This document shows, in pieces, positions 1 to 6,211 of a stretch of 34,740 nt of DNA; position 1 is the first letter of the stretch; each line of letters begins with the position of its first letter. The stretch spans positions 1 through 34,740 of the forward strand of contig JASGFF010000027.1 in NCBI GenBank assembly GCA_047605685.1. The letters are read 5' to 3'. The position numbers were made by a program, and so were the translations under genes. The notes under the pieces were generated by a model. That model made no database searches and was not told the DNA's origin. It worked only from the letters and a program-made list of their open reading frames with translations. The DNA comes from JAUASV01 sp047605685. Its GTDB lineage: Bacteria > Actinomycetota > Actinomycetes > Actinomycetales > Microbacteriaceae.

Positions 1-24
1 GTGTACGGCAGGGCGGGGCGCAGC

Positions 25-41
25 GTGCCGCGCCGCGGCAC
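25..41 (-). terminator. Hairpin just downstream of thiL
   Basis: The arms GTGCCG (25-30) and CGGCAC (36-41) enclose CGCCG. The whole 17 bp is a palindrome except at its centre. It begins 2 nt beyond the thiL stop on the minus strand and has no T-tract, as is common for terminators in GC-rich actinobacteria. The structure is seen; the termination role is inferred. Confidence 0.4.
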
Positions 42-43
42 CG

Positions 44-997
44 TCAGGACCGGTAGGGGTCCCAGCCACGCGGCTGAAGCGGGCGGCCGGCGAGCAGCAC
101 GCCGCCGGCGCCGGCCACGACCCGGCCGACGCGCCGGAACGGGGACGGGATGCCCGCGGCATCCGGGAACGTCGCGAGCAGCGCGTGGTCCTCGCCCCCG
201 GCGAGCGCCCGCTCCGGATCGGGGCCGAGCGCCCCGGGGTCCAGATCGAGGGCCACGCCGCTCGCCCGCGCGATCCGGGCGGCGTCGAGGGCCAGGCCGT
301 CGCTCACATCGAGCATCGCCGTCGCCCCGGCCCGAGCAGCGAGCACCCCGGCCGGGATCGGCGGCTCGGGGCGCAGCTGCGCCCTCGCGCGGCGGCGCAG
401 ATCCTCGTCGATCGGCTGCGCGACGCCCGCAGAATCCGAGGCCCGCTCGAACAGCTCCGCGAGGGCGGCCGCGGCCTCACCGACCCGACCGGCGATGCCG
501 ACCACGTCGCCGACCCGAGCGCCCGAGCGACGCACCGGCGCGCGGCCCTCCAGATCGCCGAAGGCCGTCACCGCGATCGTGAGTGTCGGCGAGCGGGACA
601 GGTCACCGCCGACGACGCCGCAGCCGGGCGCGAGCGCCGCGCATGCCTCGCGCAGGCCGTCGGCGAGCCCCTCCAGGAACGCGACCGGCGTCGAGGCCGC
701 GGCGGCCAGCGCCACCACGAGACCGGTCGGCCGCGCCCCCATCGCGGCGACGTCCGCGAGGTTGCTCGCGGCGGCCTTCCAGCCGAGGTCGACAGGGGTG
801 GACCAGGCCAGCCGGAAGTCCGGGCCCTCCACCATGAGGTCCGTCGTGACGACGAAGCGGCCGTCCGGGGCGGCGAGCACCGCGCAGTCGTCGCCGGGGC
901 CGAGCAGCGCCGCCGTGGCGGCCGGCAGCCGCGGGAACACCCGTGCGAGCGCCGCCTGCTCTCCGACCGCCCCGAGGCTGTCGCGGGCGCTCGTCAC
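44..997 (-). CDS. thiL: Thiamine-monophosphate kinase
   Basis: This enzyme phosphorylates thiamine monophosphate with ATP to give thiamine diphosphate, the last step of cofactor synthesis in the cytoplasm. The 317-aa product has the usual length and the family landmarks in order: GPGDDCAVL near residue 34, TTDLMVEGPDF near 52, GGDLSRSP near 130, MLDVSDGLALDAARIA near 230, and GGEDHALLATF toward the C-terminus. These are the Mg/ATP and substrate loops of the PurM/AIR-synthase-like fold. The GTG start at 997 lies 6 nt downstream of a TAGCCT -10 box on the same strand (1009-1004), so the mRNA is probably leaderless. The gene diverges from the DUF3515 lipoprotein gene, a common pairing in actinobacteria. 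No TPP riboswitch was recognised upstream, and nothing is missing from the protein. Confidence 0.95.
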   Translation of the reverse strand: MTSARDSLGAVGEQAALARVFPRLPAATAALLGPGDDCAVLAAPDGRFVVTTDLMVEGPDFRLAWSTPVDLGWKAAASNLADVAAMGARPTGLVVALAAAASTPVAFLEGLADGLREACAALAPGCGVVGGDLSRSPTLTIAVTAFGDLEGRAPVRRSGARVGDVVGIAGRVGEAAAALAELFERASDSAGVAQPIDEDLRRRARAQLRPEPPIPAGVLAARAGATAMLDVSDGLALDAARIARASGVALDLDPGALGPDPERALAGGEDHALLATFPDAAGIPSPFRRVGRVVAGAGGVLLAGRPLQPRGWDPYRS

Positions 998-1246
998 GGC
1001 TCCAGGCTATCGGCGGGGTGGGTGGCGCCGGGCCGCTGCCGTCGGCTCGGCGGGCTGTCGTAGCGTTTCGATTCGTCCCAATTGGGACGTGTCGGCGGTC
1101 GGGAGTGGTCAATCGCGACCGTTCGCCGGGTGGATGCTGCCCGGTGGATGCCGTCGGGTGCCGGGTGGATGCCGCCGGGGGGCGACCGGTGCAGCGGGTG
1201 CCGCCGCCCGGCCGAGCCCCGGGCCGCGGGGACTACCGTTGGGCGG
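998..1246. repeat. Divergent intergenic region with palindromic repeat copy A
   Basis: The region between thiL and the DUF3515 gene carries CGTCCCAATTGGGACG, a perfect 16-bp palindrome (1074-1089), followed by about 35 bp (to near 1122) that resembles sequence after two further copies at 34543 and 34626. Downstream (1130-1185) are three imperfect copies of a short GGTGGATGC-containing unit. The TACCGT -10 box of the lipoprotein gene lies at 1234-1239. No gene is seen here. Confidence 0.7.
1234..1239 (+). promoter_or_regulatory. -10 box of the DUF3515 gene (leaderless type)
   Basis: TACCGT ends 7 nt before the GTG at 1247. The spacing fits transcription starting at or next to the start codon. 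No Shine-Dalgarno sequence is present, which supports this start over upstream in-frame ATGs. Confidence 0.5.
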
Positions 1247-1768
1247 GTGCGACGTGTGCTGACCGGGGCGGTGGCGCTCGCGCTCGCGGCGCTCGCGCTC
1301 GGGGGGTGCGCCGCCCTCGGCTTCCCCGGGCCCGTGGCCCTCGACGCCGCCCCGGACGCCGCCGACGTCGCCTGCGCGGCCGTGACCGTGGCGCTGCCCG
1401 AGACCCTCGCCGACCTCGCCGACCGCGACACCACGGCGCAGGCGACCGGGGCCTGGGGGGATCCCGCGGCCGTGACGCTGCGCTGCGGCGTGGCCGTGCC
1501 GGGGCCGTCGACGCTGCCCTGCTACGAGCTCGACGGCGTCTACTGGCTGCTCGACGACAGCGACGACCCGGTGTACCGCTACACGACGTTCGGCCGAGAC
1601 CCCGCCGTGCAGGTCGTCGTCGACCAGAGCGTGGTCTCGACCTACAGCGTGCTCAGCGGACTGAGCGCCGCGCTCGCCGCGCTGCCGGCGACCGGCGACG
1701 TCTGCACCGATGCGGATGACACGGATGCCGACACCGACACCAGCACCGGAGACGCCGACGCGGGCTGA
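1247..1768 (+). CDS. DUF3515 family lipoprotein
   Basis: The 173-aa product is an exported lipoprotein of unknown function. It starts with VRR, has a hydrophobic stretch and then the lipobox LGGC with Cys21, so the mature protein should be lipid-anchored on the outer face of the membrane. The mature part carries conserved-looking Cys-containing segments (VACAAV, LRCGVAV, PCYELDGVYWL) typical of DUF3515, a family usually found beside thiL in actinobacteria. The end is an Asp/Thr-rich low-complexity tail (about residues 150-173). The GTG start is chosen because the signal peptide begins there and a -10 box lies 7 nt upstream; an in-frame ATG at 1082 would add an unlikely 55 residues. The stop codon is the first TGA of a 14-bp tandem repeat. 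Confidence 0.8.
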   Translation: MRRVLTGAVALALAALALGGCAALGFPGPVALDAAPDAADVACAAVTVALPETLADLADRDTTAQATGAWGDPAAVTLRCGVAVPGPSTLPCYELDGVYWLLDDSDDPVYRYTTFGRDPAVQVVVDQSVVSTYSVLSGLSAALAALPATGDVCTDADDTDADTDTSTGDADAG

Positions 1769-1891
1769 GCCCGGACCGCTGAGCCCGGACCGCTGAGCCT
1801 GGACCGCTGAGCCTGGACCGCTGAGCCTGGACCGCTGAGCCTGGACCGCTGAGCCTGGACCGCTGAGTATGGATGGCTGAGCATGGGCGGC
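1766..1891 (+). repeat. 14-bp minisatellite carrying TGA in every unit
   Basis: Nine tandem units begin at 1766, 1780, 1794, 1808, 1822, 1836, 1850, 1864 and 1878, with consensus TGAGCCTGGACCGC. The first two have CCC in place of CCT, the next five are identical, and the last two are degenerate. The unit length is 14, so the TGAs fall in all three plus-strand frames. The first unit contains the stop codon of the DUF3515 gene. There are no spacers, so this is not a CRISPR array. Confidence 0.9.
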
Positions 1892-2182
1892 ACCCCGGCG
1901 GGCGGCGCTGTTGGGAACGGCCTCTTCCCTTCCTGACCGCGAGTCGTCCCGACGGCGACGTCGGCGCCCAGCCTCTGGTCGGAGGTTTGGCCTGCATTCG
2001 GGAAAAACGGGCGGACCGGCGACGGCGCCCGCCCCGCACCCTGCGCCTGCTCCGCACCTGGCGCCCGCCCCGCTCTGGCACACGCCCGCGCACCCGGCGC
2101 CCGCCCCGAACCCGGCACACGCCCCGCACCAGGCGCCGGGCCGCCACTCCCGCCCCGCCCCCACCCAGGGACAGCCCTCGCT
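1892..2182. repeat. Non-coding stretch with degenerate 18-bp repeats
   Basis: Between the minisatellite and the 3' end of rsmD I see no convincing gene. From about 2025 to 2140 there is a degenerate 18-bp array resembling CCGCACCTGGCGCCCGCC. In one frame it would read as Pro/Ala/His repeats (PAPAPH), but that frame has no start signal and runs into antisense rsmD. The part from 1892 to 2020 is ordinary sequence without a recognisable element. Confidence 0.5.
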
Positions 2183-2770
2183 TCAGCCGGCGCGTGCCCA
2201 CCACAGCGTCGTGTCGCCGTAGCGGCGGTCGCGCTCGGGCGCGATGCCCGCGGGCCAGGGCGGCTCCCCGGAGCGTGAGCGCCGCTCGACGACGACGGTC
2301 GCGCCCGGCGCCAGCCGCGGCGCGAGCGCCCCGAGCGCGGCGGCGAGCTCCGCGGCCGGCAGATCGTAGGGCGGGTCGAGGAACACCAGATCCCACTCGG
2401 CGGCCGCGGCACCGTGGGATCCGGCACCGTGGAGTCCGGCACCGAGGAACCGGGCGACACTCTGCTGGGCGACCTCCACCCGCGCGGCGGGCGCCGCCCG
2501 CAGCACGGCCGCGGCGTTCGCCCGGCATGCCCGGGCCGCGGCCGCGGAGCGCTCGACGAGCACGGCCGAGGCGGCGCCGCGCGACACCGCCTCGAGGCCG
2601 AGCGCCCCCGAGCCGGCGTACAGGTCGAGCACCCGCGCCCCCTGAAGCGCCCGGCGCGCCTCGAGCGCGCTGAACACGGCCTCCCGCACCCGGTCGCTCG
2701 TCGGACGGGTGCCCGTCGCCGGCACCCGGAGCACGAGCGAGCCCGCGAGGCCGGCGATGATGCGCGTCAC
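2183..2770 (-). CDS. rsmD: 16S rRNA (guanine-966-N2)-methyltransferase RsmD
   Basis: RsmD transfers a methyl group from S-adenosylmethionine to G966 of 16S rRNA during 30S assembly. The N-terminus TRIIAGLAGS and the block TRPTSDRVREAVFSALE are the family signature. They are followed by the SAM-binding motif VLDLYAGSGALGLEA and the catalytic motif FLDPPYDLP. The chosen GTG at 2770 places TRIIAG immediately after the start. A TAGCGT box (2783-2778, minus strand) lies 7 nt upstream, so the mRNA is probably leaderless; an upstream in-frame start at 2800 would add ten residues with no support. A run GAGLHGAGSHGA before the DPPY motif is encoded by three 15-bp repeats and looks like a recent expansion in a loop. 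The product has 195 aa. The gene diverges from recG across only 50 bp. Confidence 0.92.
   Translation of the reverse strand: MTRIIAGLAGSLVLRVPATGTRPTSDRVREAVFSALEARRALQGARVLDLYAGSGALGLEAVSRGAASAVLVERSAAAARACRANAAAVLRAAPAARVEVAQQSVARFLGAGLHGAGSHGAAAAEWDLVFLDPPYDLPAAELAAALGALAPRLAPGATVVVERRSRSGEPPWPAGIAPERDRRYGDTTLWWARAG
2408..2452 (-). repeat. In-frame 15-bp repeats within rsmD
   Basis: Three units of GGCACCGTGGGATCC type lie at 2408-2422, 2423-2437 and 2438-2452, encoding the GAGLHGAGSHGA loop. The unit is a multiple of three and keeps the frame. Confidence 0.85.
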
Positions 2771-2820
2771 GGCATCCACGCTACGAGATCCGTGACGCAC
2801 GCCCCCGGTAGCCTGGCGGG
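2771..2820. promoter_or_regulatory. Compact divergent promoter rsmD/recG
   Basis: The -10 boxes are TAGCGT for rsmD (minus strand, 2783-2778) and TAGCCT for recG (plus strand, 2809-2814). The recG box ends 6 nt before its GTG start. With 50 bp between start codons the two promoters must share their -35 regions, so the two genes probably compete for or share RNA polymerase. Confidence 0.55.
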
Positions 2821-5064
2821 GTGCCCGGATCGCCGCAGGCCAGCCCGCTCGAGACCCGGCTCGGCCCGGTGGCCGGTCCGCGGGCCGCGGCCGCCATCGA
2901 GCGCGCCTTTGGCCACCGCACCGTCGGCGAGCTGCTCGCGCACTACCCGCGCCGCTACGCGAGCCGGGGCGAGCTGACGGCGCTCGCGACGCTGCCGCTC
3001 GACGAGCACGCCACGATCGTGGCCGAGGTGCTCGAGACGACGACGCGGTCGATGCGGCAGCGCCGGGGCACGATCGTCGAGTCGAGGATCACCGACGGCA
3101 CCGGCATCCTCACCCTGACGTTCTTCAACCAGCCCTACCGCGCCGAGGAGCTGAGGCCGGGCGTGCGCGGCATTTTCGCCGGCCGGGTGAGCGCGTTCAA
3201 GGGGATGCGCCAGCTCGCCCATCCCGACTACCGGCTCTTCGACGACATCGACCTCGCCGACGGCGACGAGGCGGCCCGGCGCTGGGCGCAGCAGCCGGTG
3301 CCGATCTACCCCGCGACCGCGACGGTGACCTCCTGGCAGCTGCAGCAGGTGATCGGGCACCTGCTCGACGGCCTGCCGGAGCAGCTCGACGACCCCGTTC
3401 CGGCGGCGGTGCGCGCCCGCTTCTCGCTCGTGGGCTTCCGGGAGGCGCTCGAGTGCGTGCACCGTCCGGATGCCGAGGGCGCTTGGCGCCCCGGACGGCG
3501 GGCGCTGCGCTTCCAGGAGGCCCTCGTGCTGCAGACCGCGCTGCTGCGGCGCCGGGCGGACGCCGCCGCCCGGCCGGCGGTGCCGCGGCATCCGGGCGCG
3601 CTGCTGGCGGACTTCGACGCCCGACTGCCCTTCGCCCTCACCGGCGACCAGGAGCGGGTGGGACGGGAGATCGCCGCGGACCTCGCCCGCGAGCACCCGA
3701 TGAACCGGCTGGTGCAGGGCGAGGTCGGCTCCGGCAAGACCCTCGTGGCGCTGCGGGCGATGCTCGCCGTCGCCGAGTCCGGCGGCCAGTCGGCGCTGCT
3801 CGCGCCCACCGAGGTGCTCGCCGCCCAGCACCTGCGCTCGATCGTGCGCGCCCTCGGCCCCGACACCGCGGCCCGGCTGCGCCCGACCCTCGTCACCGGC
3901 CAGCTCGGCACCGCCGAGCGGCGGAAGGCGGCGCTCGCCATCGTCTCCGGTGCCGCGCGCATCGTCGTCGGCACCCACGCGCTACTCGGGCAGTCGACCG
4001 AGTTCTTCGACCTCGGTCTGCTCGTCGTCGACGAGCAGCACCGCTTCGGCGTCGAGCAGCGCGAGGCGCTGCGGGCGCGCGGTGCCACCGCTCCGCACGT
4101 GCTCGTGCTCACCGCGACGCCCATCCCGCGCACCGTCGCGATGACGGTCTTCGGCGACCTGGAGGTCTCCACGATCGCCGAGCTGCCCGCGGGCCGAGCC
4201 CCCATCGAGAGCTTCGTCGTGCCGCTCGCCGAGCACCCGGGGTGGGCGGGCCGGGTCTGGTCCCGGATGGCGGAGGAGCTGGAGCGGGGGCGGCAGGCCT
4301 TCGTCGTCTGCCCCGCGATCGACGCCGAGGCCGCCGAGGAGGACGCCGAGGAGGATGCCGGGCCCGACACCGGGCGGCCCGCCGGGCGGCCCGCCGGGCG
4401 ACCCGCCGGGCGGGACCCGGCCGACGGCACCGCGCCGGAGGCGGCCGGCTCCCGGGCGAGCGTGGAGGAGACCCTCACCCGGCTGCGGGCGATGGCGCCG
4501 CTCGCCGGCCGCCGCATCGAGCCGCTGCACGGCCGGATGAGCGCCGAGCAGAAGGATGCCGCGATGCGCGCCTTCGCCGCCGGCGAGATCGACGTGCTCG
4601 TGGCCACGACCGTCATCGAGGTCGGCGTCGACGTGCCGAACGCATCGACGATGGTGGTGCTCGACGCCGACCGCTTCGGCGTCTCCCAGCTGCACCAGCT
4701 GCGCGGCCGCATCGGCCGCGGCGGGGTGCCGGGCATCGCCCTGCTCGTCACGAGCGCCCCCGCCGGCTCACCCGCGCGCGAGCGCGTCGAGGCGGTGGCC
4801 GCCACCCTCGACGGCTTCGAGCTCGCCCAGAAGGACCTCGAGCTGCGTCGGGAGGGCGACGTGCTCGGCCTCTCGCAGTCCGGCGGCCGCTCGAGCCTGC
4901 GGCTGCTGAGGGTCGCCAAGGACGGCGAGCTCATCACCGCGGCGCGTGAGCAGGCCGCGCTGCTGCTCGAGGACGATCCGGAGCTCGCCGGGCAGCCGGC
5001 GCTGCGCGCGGCCCTGGAGCGCCGGCTGGATGAGGAGGCCGCGGCCTTCCTCGCTAAGAACTGA
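2821..5064 (+). CDS. recG: ATP-dependent DNA helicase RecG
   Basis: RecG remodels stalled replication forks and branch-migrates Holliday junctions. The 747-aa product has an N-terminal wedge/OB region (about 1-250, with ITDGTGILTLTFFNQPY), then superfamily 2 helicase motifs: Walker A GEVGSGKT with K306, DEQH at 404-407, TATPIPRT, the second RecA-like domain with TTVIEVGVDVPNAS, and QLHQLRGRIGRGG (motif VI). The GTG start follows a TAGCCT box by 6 nt and has no Shine-Dalgarno sequence. An acidic and repetitive insertion (about residues 501-545) lies in the second helicase domain, where the family normally has a short linker. It includes three to four GRPA units from a 12-bp tandem repeat. All catalytic motifs are intact, so the insertion is probably tolerated in a surface loop. 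Confidence 0.96.
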   Translation: MPGSPQASPLETRLGPVAGPRAAAAIERAFGHRTVGELLAHYPRRYASRGELTALATLPLDEHATIVAEVLETTTRSMRQRRGTIVESRITDGTGILTLTFFNQPYRAEELRPGVRGIFAGRVSAFKGMRQLAHPDYRLFDDIDLADGDEAARRWAQQPVPIYPATATVTSWQLQQVIGHLLDGLPEQLDDPVPAAVRARFSLVGFREALECVHRPDAEGAWRPGRRALRFQEALVLQTALLRRRADAAARPAVPRHPGALLADFDARLPFALTGDQERVGREIAADLAREHPMNRLVQGEVGSGKTLVALRAMLAVAESGGQSALLAPTEVLAAQHLRSIVRALGPDTAARLRPTLVTGQLGTAERRKAALAIVSGAARIVVGTHALLGQSTEFFDLGLLVVDEQHRFGVEQREALRARGATAPHVLVLTATPIPRTVAMTVFGDLEVSTIAELPAGRAPIESFVVPLAEHPGWAGRVWSRMAEELERGRQAFVVCPAIDAEAAEEDAEEDAGPDTGRPAGRPAGRPAGRDPADGTAPEAAGSRASVEETLTRLRAMAPLAGRRIEPLHGRMSAEQKDAAMRAFAAGEIDVLVATTVIEVGVDVPNASTMVVLDADRFGVSQLHQLRGRIGRGGVPGIALLVTSAPAGSPARERVEAVAATLDGFELAQKDLELRREGDVLGLSQSGGRSSLRLLRVAKDGELITAAREQAALLLEDDPELAGQPALRAALERRLDEEAAAFLAKN
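4371..4418 (+). repeat. In-frame 12-bp repeats within recG
   Basis: Units of CGGGCGGCCCGC type at 4371, 4383 and 4395, plus a degenerate fourth, encode repeated GRPA. They interrupt the helicase domain without breaking the frame. Confidence 0.9.
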
Positions 5065-5080
5065 CCAAGGTCTGCGGCGC

Positions 5081-5086
5081 TAGCCT
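5081..5086 (+). promoter_or_regulatory. -10 box of the RgpF-like gene
   Basis: TAGCCT lies 17 nt after the recG stop. Transcription would start near 5093 and give a leader of about 55 nt ending in GGGGGAG (5134-5140), a good Shine-Dalgarno sequence 7 nt before the GTG at 5148. The glycan genes therefore have their own promoter. Confidence 0.45.
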
Positions 5087-5147
5087 GTCGGTCTGAGGTG
5101 CGCGGCCCCGGGGCACGGGGTCCGCCAGGCGACGGGGGAGACGAACG

Positions 5148-5963
5148 GTGGCGACTCGGGTGAGCAGGCTCGTCCGCGGCCGGGTGCGGCGGGAGAGCGG
5201 GCCGACGGCGCTGCCCGCCGGGACGCGGCGGGCCGCCGTGGTCGTGCACTACTCCGAGACGGCGCGGCTGTCGCTCTCGGTGCGCACCCTCGTCGAGCAG
5301 CTGCGCGCCGGCGGCTACCCGATGGTGCTGGTGAGCTCCTGCGAGGCCGGGGAACCGCTCGACTGGGGCGGGCCGCCGCCGGAGGACGTCACCGTGCTGC
5401 GCAAGCCGAACCTCGGCTACGACTTCGGCTCCGCGGCCGTGGGCCTCGACGCGCTGCCCGGGCTGCGCGAGCTCGACTGCGTGCTCGTCGTCAACGACAG
5501 CAACCTCGGCCCCTTCGCGCCGCTCGCGCCGTTCCTCGAGCGCTTCGAGGCCAGCACCGCGGATGTCTGGGGTCTGACCAGCAGCGTGCAGACCGACTAC
5601 CATCTGCAGAGCTTCTTCCTCGGCTTCCGCCGTGGCGTGCTCGCCGAGCCGCCGCTCAGGCGGTTCTGGGCCGACATCCGCCACCACCGGGACAAGAACG
5701 ACGTGATCCTGCGCTACGAGATCGGGCTGTCGCGGCTGCTCGTGGCCGAGGGCTACGCGATCGAGGCCGAGTTCCCCGCGGCCGCCCACACCAGCCCACT
5801 GCGGGTGAACCCCGTCGCCGGGCTGTGGCGGGAGCTGCTCGACGCCGGCTATCCCTTCGTGAAGCGCGAGCTCGTCACCCGGCCGTGGGTGGAGCCGAGC
5901 AGCGCCGTGATCCCCGCGGCCATCCGGCACCGTTTCGGCCAGGATGCCGCGGCATGGCTGTGA
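5148..5963 (+). CDS. RgpF-like (rhamnan synthesis protein F family) glycosyltransferase
   Basis: The 271-aa protein belongs to the family of streptococcal RgpF (PF05045), which takes part in rhamnose-glucose polysaccharide synthesis. The visible signatures in order are VVVHYSETARLS at 30-41, RKPNLGYDFGSAAVGL near 85-100, LVVNDSNLGPFAPL near 108-121, VWGLTSS and YHLQSFFLGFRRGVL near 140-165, FW near 175, YEIGLSRLL near 192, and NPVAGLWRELLDAGYPFVKRELV near 225-250. It is probably a cytoplasmic or membrane-associated sugar transferase acting on a surface polymer. It overlaps the next gene by 10 bp, so it is translationally coupled to the coiled-coil and WbsX-like genes. The sugar donor cannot be read from the sequence; the GMD-type genes at 19-21 kb make a GDP-6-deoxyhexose a reasonable guess. 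Confidence 0.85.
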   Translation: MATRVSRLVRGRVRRESGPTALPAGTRRAAVVVHYSETARLSLSVRTLVEQLRAGGYPMVLVSSCEAGEPLDWGGPPPEDVTVLRKPNLGYDFGSAAVGLDALPGLRELDCVLVVNDSNLGPFAPLAPFLERFEASTADVWGLTSSVQTDYHLQSFFLGFRRGVLAEPPLRRFWADIRHHRDKNDVILRYEIGLSRLLVAEGYAIEAEFPAAAHTSPLRVNPVAGLWRELLDAGYPFVKRELVTRPWVEPSSAVIPAAIRHRFGQDAAAWL

Positions 5964-6211
5964 GCGAGGAGCGCGACCGGCTCGCCGCCGAGCTGCAGAG
6001 CGCGCTGGCCCGGCTCGCGGAGGCCGAGACCGAGAGCGCCCGGCTGCGCTCGCGACTGCGGCGGGCCCAGCTCGACGCGGAGCGTGCCGCCGCGCAGCTG
6101 CGCCGGATGCGCCGGAGCGCGTCCTGGCGGCTCACGTTCCCGATGCGGATGCTCGGCCGCCGCCTGTTCGGGCACCGACGGGCTGGACAACGACCGGGCA
6201 GGCAGCGATGA
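5954..6211 (+). CDS. Small coiled-coil protein of the glycan locus
   Basis: The 85-aa product is almost entirely charged helix (about residues 5-55: repeated Glu/Arg/Leu/Ala heptads such as LAAELQSALARLAEAETESARL), followed by RRMRRSASWRLTFPMRMLGRRLFGHRR. This ending, a Ser-x-Ser-aromatic-Arg-Leu motif plus a basic amphipathic segment, closely resembles the C-terminus of the WbdD-like protein at 9760-11643 (RRSRSYRLGHALAAPLSLLRGRR). Such tails occur at the ends of surface-polysaccharide enzymes and may bind the membrane (inference). ATG at 5954 overlaps the preceding gene, and the stop overlaps the next start as ATGA. It may be a detached coiled-coil/membrane module that partners the RgpF-like or WbsX-like protein. 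Its exact function is unknown. Confidence 0.7.
   Translation: MAVSEERDRLAAELQSALARLAEAETESARLRSRLRRAQLDAERAAAQLRRMRRSASWRLTFPMRMLGRRLFGHRRAGQRPGRQR

Noticed and set aside
1766..1891. Possible CRISPR array
   Set aside because: Units are contiguous 14-mers with no spacers, and no cas genes are present.
1911..2222. 103-aa plus-strand frame with Pro/Ala/His repeats
   Set aside because: It arises from degenerate 18-bp repeats, lacks a start signal and ends inside antisense rsmD.
3306..5930. 874-aa open frame on the minus strand
   Set aside because: It is antisense to recG, crosses the intergenic region, and is Ser/Arg/Ala-rich without motifs.
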